NCBI GenBank assembly: GCA_965250245.1
Contig: OZ252296.1
Coordinates: 4,774,001-4,838,000, forward strand
Source: JABDIP01 sp965250245
GTDB lineage: Bacteria; Pseudomonadota; Alphaproteobacteria; DSM-16000; Inquilinaceae
Direction: 5' to 3'
DNA: 64,000 bases
How positions within the stretch are numbered: position 1 is the stretch's first letter; the number at the start of each line of letters is the position of its first letter. This document shows, piece after piece, positions 1 to 8,328 of the stretch. The notes beneath the pieces are model-generated. The model searched no databases. It was not told where the DNA came from and saw nothing but the letters and a program-made list of their open reading frames with translations. A program made the translations under genes and the position numbers.

Positions 1-33
1 GGCCCGGTTGACCTGCCGCTTTCGTGAGATTAA

Positions 34-50
34 ATTGAACATTGTTCAAT
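34..50. promoter_or_regulatory. 17-bp perfect palindrome, TetR-type operator candidate
   Basis: The sequence ATTGAACATTGTTCAAT is a perfect palindrome centred on the T at 42. A further TTGAAC half-site follows at 58-63. It lies about 30 bp upstream of the first lipoprotein start at 81, where a repressor could block transcription. Length and AT-rich outer arms fit TetR-family operators. No TetR gene is visible in the window; the regulator may lie beyond the left edge. The palindrome is seen directly and the TetR assignment is inference. Confidence 0.5.
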
Positions 51-80
51 AACTCGGTTGAACGCATTTGGAGAGATCAG

Positions 81-881
81 ATGATCGCAACTCGTCATGC
101 CGTCGCCGCCCTGGCGATCCTCACGCTGGCGCTGGGCGGGTGCCGCAACGGGGTGCAGACGACGTCCGGTATCGACTACCTGTCGTCCTATCCCAGGTCG
201 GGGCTGATCGAGGAAACGGACATCGACCAGCGGGTCCGCGAGGTGGCCGCCGTCGAGCCGACGCTGCGGTTTCCCGCCAGGATCGGCCTCGCCCGCATCC
301 ACGACGGAATGCTGTCGGCGATCCCGGCCGCCGAGGCGGAGGCGTGGATCGCGGCCGAGCGCCGGCTCGGGCCGGAATTCGGCACCTTCGTGCCGGTCAA
401 CCGGCTGATTGCCGAGATGGTGACGCCGGAATCCAGCCGACCCGGCCCCGGCAGCACCAGGCTGCGCCGGGCTGTGGAAATGATCCGCCTTGGGGCGGCG
501 CGGCAGCATCTCGATGCGGTGCTGATCTACGAGACCCACTACATCACTGACGCCACCGACAATTTCCTCTCGGTCGCCGACTTCACCATCGTCGGCGCGT
601 TCCTCCTGCCCGGCCAGTCGATCGACGCGACCGCGTTCGCATCGGCGCTGCTGGTGGATGTGCGCAACGGCTATCCCTACGGCACCGCCAACGCATCGGT
701 CGACGAAGACCGGATCGCCACGTTGGCGGCGGCCGCTTCGATAAGTGAGGAGCTGGGCCGGGATGCCGGCACGGCGGCGGCCGTCGCCCTGGTCGACGAT
801 GTCGAGCAGATGTTCGTCACCCTGAAGGAGGAGTTGGACGCCGCGGCAACGCCCGTGGCCGGCGCCTGGCGCGCACCTTAA
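81..881 (+). CDS. Putative outer-membrane or periplasmic lipoprotein, tandem paralogue 1
   Basis: About 266 residues from ATG at 81, with GGAGAG at 70-75 as ribosome binding site. The N-terminus is a type II signal peptide: basic start, hydrophobic core, then lipobox LGGC with the lipid-acceptor Cys near residue 21. The mature part has no enzyme motif I recognise. It shares long identical blocks with the next gene, including LRFPARIGLARI, FGTFVPVNRL, GAARQHLDAVLIY and FASALLVDVRNGYPYGTA, so the two are a tandem duplication. A longer reading from 42 is possible but would put residues in front of the signal peptide. Function unknown. Confidence 0.85.
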   Translation: MIATRHAVAALAILTLALGGCRNGVQTTSGIDYLSSYPRSGLIEETDIDQRVREVAAVEPTLRFPARIGLARIHDGMLSAIPAAEAEAWIAAERRLGPEFGTFVPVNRLIAEMVTPESSRPGPGSTRLRRAVEMIRLGAARQHLDAVLIYETHYITDATDNFLSVADFTIVGAFLLPGQSIDATAFASALLVDVRNGYPYGTANASVDEDRIATLAAAASISEELGRDAGTAAAVALVDDVEQMFVTLKEELDAAATPVAGAWRAP

Positions 882-895
882 CCAAGACGGGTACC

Positions 896-955
896 GCCGG
901 CGGGGATGATCGCCACAGGGATGTCACCGGATCGCCCTGTTTCATCCCCGCCGGC
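896..955. terminator. Long perfect hairpin between the lipoprotein paralogues
   Basis: Positions 896-909 (GCCGGCGGGGATGA) pair perfectly with 942-955. Inside this stem, ACAGGG at 915-920 pairs with CCCTGT at 935-940, giving an extended cruciform-type structure of about 60 nt. There is no T-run, so it may be a Rho-independent-like terminator, an mRNA-stabilising hairpin, or a repeat element. It sits 15 bp after the first lipoprotein stop. Confidence 0.55.
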
Positions 956-1014
956 CGACACAAACGAATGCGACCCTGACGGCCATCGAATTGGGGCAGA
1001 TAGGGGGACATTCG

Positions 1015-1809
1015 ATGCCGTCGACGCGTATCTCACTGGCTGTGCTGGCCGCCTTTTTCATGGCGCTGGCCGGCTGCGGCCACACCGTTCAGACATCATC
1101 CGGAGCCGACTACCTGTCCGGCTATTCCGACGCGGATCTCGCAAGCGAGCGCCTGATCGACGAACGGGTGCAGGAGGTCGCGGCCGTGGAGCCGACCTTG
1201 CGGTTCCCGGCCCGGATCGGGCTTGCCCGCATCGACAATGGCCGCATGGCGCCGATCCCCGCAGCCGAGGCGGAGGCCTGGGCGGCGGCGGCGCAGAGCC
1301 TGGGTCCCGGCTTCGGCACCTTCGTGCCGGTCAACCGGCTGGTCGCGGAGATGCTCGCGCCGGCGGTCAGCGAAGGGGATTCCCATCTGCGGCAGCTCCG
1401 GCATGTGGTTGAGAAGATCCGGCTGGGCGCCGCGCGCCAGCATCTGGACGCGGTGCTGATCTACCAGACCCACTACACCGCCGACGCAGCCGAAAACGCC
1501 CTGTCGATCGCCGACTGGACCATCGTCGGCGCCTTCCTGCTGCCGGGGCAGTCGATCGAGGCGACCGCCTTCGCCTCCGCCCTGCTGGTCGATGTGCGCA
1601 ACGGCTACCCGTACGGCACCGCCGACACCGTCGTCGATCGCGACACCCTGTCGACGACCTATGGCAGCTGGTCGGCCACCGCCGAGCTCGGCGAGGAGGC
1701 GCGCAATGCGGCGGCGCTGGCCCTGGTCGCCGATGTCGAGCAGATGATGCTCGACCTGAGGCAGGAGCTGGACGTGGCCGACGCCACGCTGGACGAGGCG
1801 TGGCGCTGA
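1015..1809 (+). CDS. Putative lipoprotein, tandem paralogue 2
   Basis: About 264 residues starting at ATG 1015, preceded by AGGGGGA near 1002. The signal peptide ends in a lipobox LAGC with Cys near residue 21. It is clearly paralogous to the gene at 81-881 along the whole length. The most divergent parts are the signal peptide and the stretch near residues 110-125, where the upstream copy has a Pro/Ser-rich insertion. Both copies keep a segment with alternating hydrophobic residues around IVGAFLLPGQSI. Function unknown; a paired envelope lipoprotein is the best description. Confidence 0.85.
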   Translation: MPSTRISLAVLAAFFMALAGCGHTVQTSSGADYLSGYSDADLASERLIDERVQEVAAVEPTLRFPARIGLARIDNGRMAPIPAAEAEAWAAAAQSLGPGFGTFVPVNRLVAEMLAPAVSEGDSHLRQLRHVVEKIRLGAARQHLDAVLIYQTHYTADAAENALSIADWTIVGAFLLPGQSIEATAFASALLVDVRNGYPYGTADTVVDRDTLSTTYGSWSATAELGEEARNAAALALVADVEQMMLDLRQELDVADATLDEAWR

Positions 1810-1832
1810 CCCGCGAGGCGTGAGCCGGACCG

Positions 1833-2132
1833 CTAGCGGACCGGCTTCACCTCCGGCTGGATGACGTTGAATAACGTCTCGGGCACGCGGCCGGAGAACA
1901 GGAACTTGATGACGATCGCCGCCGCGGCCTCCAGCTGGTAGGCGTGGGCATTGCCGCCGAGACGGACCGGCTCGGAGCCGACATCGGCGATCAGCCCGGA
2001 AATCGTGTCGGTGGCCGTGAACACGCTCTCCAGCGTCCGGCCGTCGAAGCCCATGTCCGGGTTCTCCCAGACTCGGGCCTGGGCCATGTTGAAGGCCTTG
2101 CCGACATGGGCGCCCGGCACCACAAACTCCAT
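1833..2132 (-). CDS. Hypothetical 99-residue protein
   Basis: An open frame of 99 codons from ATG (CAT at 2130-2132) to TAG at 1833-1835, transcribed away from the MarR gene. The protein is soluble-looking with no signal peptide and no motif I recognise; the C-terminal part is an Ala/Ile-rich helix followed by FLFSGRVPETLF. The amino-acid composition looks natural rather than shadow-like. The gene starts about 30 bp from the palindromic MarR operator at 2162-2173, so it could share that control. Confidence 0.5.
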   Translation of the reverse strand: MEFVVPGAHVGKAFNMAQARVWENPDMGFDGRTLESVFTATDTISGLIADVGSEPVRLGGNAHAYQLEAAAAIVIKFLFSGRVPETLFNVIQPEVKPVR

Positions 2133-2142
2133 GCAAATGTCA

Positions 2143-2173
2143 TTGACGTACTGGATTTTATGTGCATATACAC
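2143..2173 (+). promoter_or_regulatory. Promoter and operator of the MarR gene
   Basis: A TTGACG box at 2143-2148 and TATACA at 2167-2172, 18 bp apart, make a good sigma-70-type promoter. The near-palindrome GTGCATATACAC at 2162-2173 covers the -10 box. Its perfect version GTGCATATGCAC occurs at 2655-2666, just after the MarR gene. The shared motif flanking the regulator suggests autorepression. The predicted transcription start is at or next to ATG 2178. Confidence 0.65.
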
Positions 2174-2177
2174 TCTT

Positions 2178-2636
2178 ATGACGAACGCATCACATGCCCG
2201 GTCGCGCGATGCCATGGACCTGACCCAATGCACGTGCGCAAATCTGCGCAAGGCGGCGCGGGTGGTCACCCAGGCCTATGACGCGGCGCTCCAACCATCG
2301 GGGCTGAAGGCCACCCAGTTCACCGTGCTGGCCACCCTGGCGGCCGAGGGCGACGTGCCGTTGACCCGGCTGGCCGAGGCCCTGGTCATGGATCGCACCA
2401 CCCTGACCCGAAACCTCAAGCCGCTGATGCGCGATGGGCTGGTCCGGATCGACCACGAGGATGACCGCCGCGTGCGCAAGGTGGTCCTGACCGAACCCGG
2501 CCGGACGGCCTTGGAGGCCGCGCGACCCTATTGGGAAGGGGCCCAGGCGCGGGTCCATCGCGCGCTTGGACAAGAGCGCTGGTCCGGGCTCCTCGCGGAC
2601 CTGACGGCAACGACCGAGAGCGTCCGGGGCCGCTGA
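2178..2636 (+). CDS. MarR-family winged-helix transcriptional regulator
   Basis: About 152 residues from ATG 2178, or 140 from ATG 2214, which matches the common family start at MDLTQC. It carries the N-terminal signature C-x-C-x-NLRKAARVVTQ, a helix-turn-helix region around LTRLAEALVMDRTTLTRNLK, and the wing DRRVRKVVLT. Family members bind palindromic operators and are usually released by small ligands or cysteine oxidation; the two N-terminal cysteines make redox control possible. Neither start has a clear ribosome binding site, and 2178 may be leaderless. It probably represses itself and the downstream membrane protein through the GTGCATATRCAC sites. Confidence 0.85.
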   Translation: MTNASHARSRDAMDLTQCTCANLRKAARVVTQAYDAALQPSGLKATQFTVLATLAAEGDVPLTRLAEALVMDRTTLTRNLKPLMRDGLVRIDHEDDRRVRKVVLTEPGRTALEAARPYWEGAQARVHRALGQERWSGLLADLTATTESVRGR

Positions 2637-2654
2637 GTTTTTTTCGCAACAAAG

Positions 2655-2666
2655 GTGCATATGCAC
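2655..2666. promoter_or_regulatory. Perfect MarR operator GTGCATATGCAC
   Basis: A perfect 12-bp palindrome located between the MarR stop (2636) and the membrane protein start (2687). It repeats the operator found over the MarR promoter with one base changed. This position fits a repressor site controlling the downstream gene. Confidence 0.65.
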
Positions 2667-2686
2667 TTAGATAGGGAGTTTGGACG

Positions 2687-3418
2687 ATGAACTGGTTTTC
2701 CTCCATTCCGCTGCTGTTCCTCGCGCAGGTCTTGTTCCTGGCGTCGGCGGCGCGTCGGGCCGCCGCCGGCGGGCCGCGGCCATCCCACGCCATGACCGCC
2801 ACGGTCGCGGTCGGCGGCGCCCTGCTGGCCTGGGGCGTGGCAAGCGGCTGGCTGGCCCTGTCCGGGGTCTATGACAGCGACGCGTTCCTCGGCCTCCTGC
2901 CCGGGCTGTGGATCACGACCATCTCCATGACGATCGTCTTACTCCTCATCCTTCTGGTGCCGCCGGTCCGCATCGGCCTCGGCGAGATCGTGCGCGGGAC
3001 CCCGGCCCATTGGCTGGTCGGCATCCAGGTCCTGCGCATCTCCGCACTCGGCACCCTGATCCGCTCCCTGCAGAACGAGTTCCCGCACCATGTGGAGATC
3101 GCCATCGGCCTGCCCGACCTGGCCTACGGGATCAGCGCGCTGTTCATCTATCCGCTGGCGCGGGCCGGGCGGCTGTCATCGGACGCGCTGATCATCTGGC
3201 ATGCGGTCGGCATCCTGCTGCTGGTGGTCGCCGGCCCGGCCTCCATCCAGACCGGCCTGCCCGGACCACTGCAGCTCTTCCACGAGCCGCCGACGGCCGA
3301 GACCATGTTCGACTTCCCGATGGTGCTGGCGCCCAGCGTCGTCGTTCCGGCCTTCATGATGCTGAACCTGCTCGGCATCGCGGCGGCCCGTGCGCAAGCG
3401 GCGACGGAACCGCGATGA
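2687..3418 (+). CDS. Integral membrane protein under MarR control, function unknown
   Basis: 243 residues from ATG 2687 with AGGGAG at 2672-2677. Six or seven hydrophobic segments can be seen, near residues 5-20, 38-58, 65-95, 110-125, 140-155, 165-190 and 215-235. No transporter or enzyme signature was recognised. The gene follows the MarR regulator by 50 bp and has the regulator's palindrome in that gap, so it is probably the regulator's target. Confidence 0.8.
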   Translation: MNWFSSIPLLFLAQVLFLASAARRAAAGGPRPSHAMTATVAVGGALLAWGVASGWLALSGVYDSDAFLGLLPGLWITTISMTIVLLLILLVPPVRIGLGEIVRGTPAHWLVGIQVLRISALGTLIRSLQNEFPHHVEIAIGLPDLAYGISALFIYPLARAGRLSSDALIIWHAVGILLLVVAGPASIQTGLPGPLQLFHEPPTAETMFDFPMVLAPSVVVPAFMMLNLLGIAAARAQAATEPR

Positions 3419-3427
3419 CGGGAGCGG

Positions 3428-3784
3428 CTAGCCGAGCAGGGTCAGCTCGTTGCCGTCCGGGTCCTTGAAATGGGCCAGCGCGCCGCCCCAGGGCTGCTTC
3501 TCGGGCGGCGCGGTGAATTCCACGCCCTTCGCCTTCAGGGCCTCGTAGGTCGCATCGATGTCGTCCACCCGCAGCGAAACGCCCACGAACCGCCCTATCA
3601 GCGCCTCGCCGTCAGAATCGCCGGGTCGGACACGTTCGACGCCAAATGCCGGTCCGCCGAGATCGTATTCCGCCCAGCCCATATCGTCGCTGCGAAAGCG
3701 CTCGGTCAGGCCGAGGGTCTCGCCGTAGAAGGCGCAGGCTTCCGGCCATTGCCGGACGAATATCCGTACCGCGTAGAGTTCCAT
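3428..3784 (-). CDS. VOC (glyoxalase/bleomycin-resistance) family protein
   Basis: 118 residues from ATG (CAT 3782-3784). The fold is a single VOC module with two beta-alpha-beta-beta-beta halves: VRIFVRQWPEACAFYGETLGL at the N-terminus and FKDPDGNELTLL at the C-terminus, where the Glu is the usual metal ligand. The N-terminal ligand position is Arg/Ile rather than His, so metal binding is uncertain. An upstream in-frame extension to 3985 is GC-rich and unlike the family. Substrate unknown. Confidence 0.8.
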   Translation of the reverse strand: MELYAVRIFVRQWPEACAFYGETLGLTERFRSDDMGWAEYDLGGPAFGVERVRPGDSDGEALIGRFVGVSLRVDDIDATYEALKAKGVEFTAPPEKQPWGGALAHFKDPDGNELTLLG

Positions 3785-3884
3785 GAGCCGACTCCCAACT
3801 CGATTCCGGTTCAGGTGACGCTCTGGCAACCATTGCCCATTAGGCTGCGCCGACGCCAGCCCGGATCGGCATTGGGAGGAGCGC

Positions 3885-4721
3885 GTGAAAGAGCGTGACG
3901 GCGCGATCATCGACCTGGACGGCGTCGGCAAGGGCGCCAAGCATCTGCTGATCTGGGGTGAGGCCGTCGATGTCGACATTCTCAAGACCCTGCCGAAGCT
4001 GGAATCGCTTGAGGTCTACAAGATCCGCCCCCGTGACCTGCCCAAGGTCCAGCGTCTCGGCGAGCTGCGGCTGGAGGGATTGAACCTGCGGTTCTGGAGC
4101 GAACCGGACCTGCGCGGGTTCCGGCCGCCCACGGGCCTGAAGGCCCTGACGATCTGGCAAAGCAACAAGCTGGTCTCCCTGGACGGGATCGAGTCCGCCG
4201 CCGAGCTGGAAGAGCTCGCGCTCAACGACAATGGGCGGCTGCAGAGCCTGGCGCCGCTCCGGTCCCTGCCCGCGTTGACCGCGCTCTACCTGTCGGGCGG
4301 CATCTGGACCAAGCAGGAGACCGATGGGCTCGAGGGGATCGAACGGCTCACCGGGCTCAGGAAGCTCCAACTGCGCGGGATCGACGGGCGCGGCGTCGAC
4401 CTGACGCCGGTCGCCAGGATGGCCAGTCTCGAATGGCTCGACCTGTGGGCCCGCGACTTTCCCATGGAGGAGGTGGCCAAGGTCGCCGCCGCCCACCCGT
4501 TCTTCCTGGAACAGCTCCTCGACCTGGACGACTACCCCTTGCGCGACAGCTTCGGACTGTGCGGCAAGTGCGGCGCCATGAAGAAGGAGATGTTCCTCAA
4601 GGGCCGCAAGTTCCTGTGGTGCCCCGATTGCGACCGCAAGGGTCTCGACCGGCTGCTCGGCATCTTCGCCGACGCCGTGGATCAGGCGCGCCACGAACTC
4701 GGGCTGCCGGCGCCAATCTGA
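3885..4721 (+). CDS. Leucine-rich-repeat-like protein with C-terminal zinc ribbon
   Basis: 278 residues from GTG 3885 with GGGAGGA at 3874-3880. Residues about 20-200 form irregular leucine-rich repeats (LPKLESLEVYK, LGELRLEGLNLRF, AAELEELALNDN, LPALTALYLSG, LTGLRKLQLRG, MASLEWLDLWA). Residues about 225-250 contain CGKCGAMKKE and WCPDCDRKG, two CxxC pairs that should bind one zinc ion. LRR domains bind proteins, so this may be an interaction protein; no enzymatic part is visible. The combination is uncommon in bacteria. It is convergent with pheT, 11 bp apart. Confidence 0.75.
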   Translation: MKERDGAIIDLDGVGKGAKHLLIWGEAVDVDILKTLPKLESLEVYKIRPRDLPKVQRLGELRLEGLNLRFWSEPDLRGFRPPTGLKALTIWQSNKLVSLDGIESAAELEELALNDNGRLQSLAPLRSLPALTALYLSGGIWTKQETDGLEGIERLTGLRKLQLRGIDGRGVDLTPVARMASLEWLDLWARDFPMEEVAKVAAAHPFFLEQLLDLDDYPLRDSFGLCGKCGAMKKEMFLKGRKFLWCPDCDRKGLDRLLGIFADAVDQARHELGLPAPI

Positions 4722-4732
4722 GCGCCTGACCG

Positions 4733-7141
4733 CTAGCTCCGCAGCGTGCCGCCGGTGCGTTTTTCCACATTGGCGACGATCCTGGCCGAGACGGCCTCGA
4801 TCTGCTCGTCGGTCAACGTGGCGTCGACCGGCTGCAGGGTCACCTTGATGGCGACGCTCTTCTTGCCGTCCTCAACGCCCTTGCCCTGGTAGAGGTCGAA
4901 CACGCCGATATCGGCGATCAGCGTCTTGTCGCCGCCCCGCGCGGCGCGGATCAAATCGTCGGCGGCCACGGACTGGTCGACCAGGAAGGCGAAATCGCGC
5001 TCCAGCGGCTGGAAGGGCGACAGCCTCAGCAGCGGCTTGGCGGTGCCCTTTTTCGCCGCCTTGGGCTGTGGCACATTGTCGAGGAAGACCTCGAAGGCCG
5101 CGACCGGCGACGGCGCATTCATCTCCGCCAGCACGGCCGGATGGATCTCTCCGAAAACGGCCAGCACATTGGCACCCAGCCGGAGGCAGCCGGAGCGCCC
5201 CGGGTGGTACCAGTCCGGCGCGTCAGTGGTGACCTGGCAGTTGCCGACCGGCGCGCCGGCGGCCGTCAGGATGGCGACCGCGTCGGCCTTGGCGTCCAGG
5301 GCATCTGCGGGCCGGGGCTTGCCGGCCCAATGGCGCTCGCCGATCTCGCCGGCGCGGACGCCGGTGGCGACCAGGCTCTGGCCCTTGGGCGAGGTGTCGC
5401 GATAGACCGGCCCGATTTCGTACAAGGCGGCGTTCGGCAGGCCGCGATCGGTGTTGCGGGCGGCGGCGTGGATCAGGTTCGGCAGGATCGACGGCCGCAT
5501 GGCGTCGAGGTCGCTGGCGATCGGGTTGAGAAGCTTCAGATCGGTGTTCTGGAAGCCGAAGCGGGCGGCCAGGCCGGACTCCATGAACGACCAGGTGACC
5601 GCCTCCTCCATGCCCCGCGCCGCCAGCAGCCGGCGAACCTGGGTGGAGGCCCGCTGCCTGGACGTGATCGCCGGCCGGGTCAGGGCGCCGAGCCGCGGCA
5701 TGGAGACCGGCGGGATGTTGTCGAAGCCGTTGACGCGCAGCACCTCTTCGACCAGGTCGGCCTCGCCATGCACGTCGCTGCGCCAGCTCGGGACCTCGGC
5801 CTGCAGCACCCCGTCCTTGTCTTCGGCAACGGTGAATCCGAGCGCCGTCAGGATGCGCACCTGCTCGTCCAGCGGCACGGCGACACCACCCAGATGCTCC
5901 ACGCGCGAGGGCCTGAGCGGCAGGGTCCGGCGCCATTCCGGCACCGCGCCGGTGACCACCAACTCGCTCGCCTCGCCGCCGCACAGCTCCTGGATCAGGG
6001 CGGTGGCCTGCTCCATGCCGCTGATCACGGCTTCCGGATCGACGCCGCGCTCGAAGCGGTAGCGGGCGTCGGAGTCGATCTGCAGCTTGCGGCCCGACGC
6101 AGCGGTGCGGACCGGGTCGAACAGCGCCGCCTCGACGAACACGTTGACCGTCTCCTCGGTGCAGCCCGAGGCTGTGCCGCCGACGATGCCGCCCAGCGCC
6201 AGCACGCCGTCATCATCGGCGATGACGCAGACCTCGTCGTCCAGCGTGTAGGATTTGTCGTTCAGCGCGTCGAGGGATTCGCCGGACTTTGACAGGCGCA
6301 CGTGGATGCCGCCGGCGAGGGTATCGGCGTCGAACACGTGCAGCGGCCGGCCACGATCCATGGTGAAGTAGTTGGTGATGTCCACCAGGGTGGAGATCGG
6401 CCTGAGACCCACCGCGCGCAGCTTGTCCTGCAGCCAGTGCGGGCTGGGCCCGTTCTTCACGCCACGGAGATAGCGCCCGACGAACATCGGGCAGGCGTTC
6501 TCCTTGCCCTTCGGCAGCTTCAACGTGACACCGATCGGGCTCTTGAAACCGCCGGGGATCGGGTTGGCGGGCAGGTCGCGCAGGGTGCCGATGCCGGAGG
6601 CCGCGAGGTCGCGGGCGATGCCGCGGATCCCGGCGCAGTCGCCGCGATCCGGCGTCAGGCCGATATCGATCAGCGGGTCGTTCAGCCCCATGATTTCGGC
6701 AAACGGCGCGCCGACGGGCGAATCCTCCGGCAGGTCGATGATGCCGGTGTGCTCGTCCGACATGCCCATCTCGCGTTCCGAGCACAGCATGCCGTTGGAG
6801 TCGACGCCGCGGATGACACCCTTCTTCAGGGTCATATCGGTGCCCGGGATGTAGGTCCCGGCCGGCGCGAAGACGCCCTTCATGCCCTGCCGCGCATTGG
6901 GCGCGCCGCAGACCACCTGGACCTCGCCGGACCCGGTGTCGACATGGCAGACCTTCAGCCGATCGGCGTTCGGGTGCTGCTCGCAGCGCACCACATGGCC
7001 GACGGTGAAGGGCGCCAAGGCGGCGGCCTTGTCCTCGACGCTCTCGACCTCGAGGCCGAGCGCGGTGAGCTGCTCGGCGATCGCGTCGAGCCCGGCCCCG
7101 GTGTCGAGATGCTCTTTCAGCCAGGAGAGGGTGAGTTTCAT
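4733..7141 (-). CDS. pheT: Phenylalanine--tRNA ligase beta subunit
   Basis: 802 residues, full length for bacterial PheT. It carries the N-terminal tRNA-binding EMAP-like domain (residues about 40-150, with VVCGAPNAR), the B3/B4 editing domain, the B5 domain, the catalytic-like core and the C-terminal FDX-ACB anticodon-binding domain (SPFQPLERDFAFLVD). It forms the alpha2-beta2 enzyme with PheS, which charges tRNA-Phe, and removes Tyr-tRNA-Phe in the B3/B4 site. It starts 13 bp after the pheS stop, so the two are cotranscribed. Confidence 0.98.
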   Translation of the reverse strand: MKLTLSWLKEHLDTGAGLDAIAEQLTALGLEVESVEDKAAALAPFTVGHVVRCEQHPNADRLKVCHVDTGSGEVQVVCGAPNARQGMKGVFAPAGTYIPGTDMTLKKGVIRGVDSNGMLCSEREMGMSDEHTGIIDLPEDSPVGAPFAEIMGLNDPLIDIGLTPDRGDCAGIRGIARDLAASGIGTLRDLPANPIPGGFKSPIGVTLKLPKGKENACPMFVGRYLRGVKNGPSPHWLQDKLRAVGLRPISTLVDITNYFTMDRGRPLHVFDADTLAGGIHVRLSKSGESLDALNDKSYTLDDEVCVIADDDGVLALGGIVGGTASGCTEETVNVFVEAALFDPVRTAASGRKLQIDSDARYRFERGVDPEAVISGMEQATALIQELCGGEASELVVTGAVPEWRRTLPLRPSRVEHLGGVAVPLDEQVRILTALGFTVAEDKDGVLQAEVPSWRSDVHGEADLVEEVLRVNGFDNIPPVSMPRLGALTRPAITSRQRASTQVRRLLAARGMEEAVTWSFMESGLAARFGFQNTDLKLLNPIASDLDAMRPSILPNLIHAAARNTDRGLPNAALYEIGPVYRDTSPKGQSLVATGVRAGEIGERHWAGKPRPADALDAKADAVAILTAAGAPVGNCQVTTDAPDWYHPGRSGCLRLGANVLAVFGEIHPAVLAEMNAPSPVAAFEVFLDNVPQPKAAKKGTAKPLLRLSPFQPLERDFAFLVDQSVAADDLIRAARGGDKTLIADIGVFDLYQGKGVEDGKKSVAIKVTLQPVDATLTDEQIEAVSARIVANVEKRTGGTLRS

Positions 7142-7154
7142 CGTCGTCTCCCGG

Positions 7155-8237
7155 TCAGCGCGTCAGGCCCTGGGCCATGGACGGAATGTCCAGCGGCACG
7201 AACCCGTAATGGCGCAGCCAGCGCAGATCGGCCTCGAAGAAGGTGCGCAGGTCGGGGATGCCATATTTCAGCATGGCGATGCGCTCGATCCCCATGCCGA
7301 AGGCGAAGCCCTGATAGCGGCTGGAATCGATGCCCGACATCTCCAGCACGTTGGGATGCACCATGCCGCAGCCGAGGATCTCCAGCCAGTCGCCGTGATT
7401 GCCCAGCACCAGCTCGCCGCCGCTCCGCTTGCAGCCGATATCGACCTCCGCCGAGGGCTCGGTGAAGGGGAAGAACGAGGGTCGGAACCTGAGCGGCAGG
7501 TCGTCGATATCGAAGAAGGCGCGGCAGAAATCGATCAGGCAGCCCTTGAGGTGGCCCATATGGGTCGTCTCGTCGACCACCAGCCCCTCGACCTGATGGA
7601 ACATCGGCGTGTGGGTCATGTCGTAGTCGGACCGGTAAGTGCGGCCCGGCACGATGATCCGGATCGGCGGCGTGGTGCTCATCATGGTGCGGATCTGCAC
7701 CGGCGATGTGTGGGTGCGCAGCACCGTGCTGCCGCCCTCCGCGCCGTCGCGATGGGGCAGGTAGAAGGTGTCGTGCATCTGCCGGGCGGGGTGCTCCTCC
7801 GGCATGTTGAGGGCGGTGAAGTTGTGGAAGTCGTCCTCGATGTCCGGGCCTTCGGCGACCGTGTAGCCCATCTCGGCGAAGATCGCGGTCAGCTCGTCGA
7901 TGGTCTGGGTGATCGGGTGCACGTGGCCGGTGCGCTCGGGCCGGACCGGCAGCGACACGTCGACCCGCTCCGCCTCCAGCCGGCCGGACATAGCGGTCCG
8001 CTCCAGATCCCGGCGCCGGGTCTCAATCGCGTCCGCCAGGGATTCCTTGGCCTCATTCAAGGCCGCGCCGGCCGCCTTGCGCGCCTCGGGATCCATGCCG
8101 CCCAGGGTCTTCATCAGCCCGGTAATGCGGCCCTTCTTGCCCAGCGCGCTGACACGCACGGCGTCCAGCGCCGCCAGGTCGCCGGCCGCCTCGACCGCAC
8201 CCATCAGCTCGCTTTTCAGCGCCTCAAGATTTTCCAT
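7155..8237 (-). CDS. pheS: Phenylalanine--tRNA ligase alpha subunit
   Basis: 360 residues from ATG (CAT 8235-8237). The N-terminal coiled coil (about 1-85) binds the tRNA acceptor arm. The class II core follows, with RTHTSPVQIRTM in motif 2 and GMGIERIAMLKYGIPDLR at about 314-331 as motif 3. It makes phenylalanyl-adenylate. It is separated from rplT by 142 bp holding a terminator-like hairpin, so part of its transcription may be attenuated or come from an internal promoter. Confidence 0.98.
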   Translation of the reverse strand: MENLEALKSELMGAVEAAGDLAALDAVRVSALGKKGRITGLMKTLGGMDPEARKAAGAALNEAKESLADAIETRRRDLERTAMSGRLEAERVDVSLPVRPERTGHVHPITQTIDELTAIFAEMGYTVAEGPDIEDDFHNFTALNMPEEHPARQMHDTFYLPHRDGAEGGSTVLRTHTSPVQIRTMMSTTPPIRIIVPGRTYRSDYDMTHTPMFHQVEGLVVDETTHMGHLKGCLIDFCRAFFDIDDLPLRFRPSFFPFTEPSAEVDIGCKRSGGELVLGNHGDWLEILGCGMVHPNVLEMSGIDSSRYQGFAFGMGIERIAMLKYGIPDLRTFFEADLRWLRHYGFVPLDIPSMAQGLTR

Positions 8238-8300
8238 GCCCGGTCCCCTTGCCTTTCCATGGCAGGCCTCCGCTCGATACGCCGGCCCCGGTCATGCAAA

Positions 8301-8328
8301 AGGGGCCACGCTGTCAGGCCTGGCCCCT
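8301..8328 (-). terminator. Terminator or attenuator hairpin between rplT and pheS
   Basis: AGGGGCCA at 8301-8308 pairs perfectly with TGGCCCCT at 8321-8328. On the minus strand the stem is followed by TTTTGC, so it looks like a Rho-independent terminator with a short U-tract. It lies in the 142-bp rplT-pheS gap, where E. coli has the pheM leader attenuator. I looked for a phenylalanine-rich leader peptide and did not find one. Confidence 0.6.
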
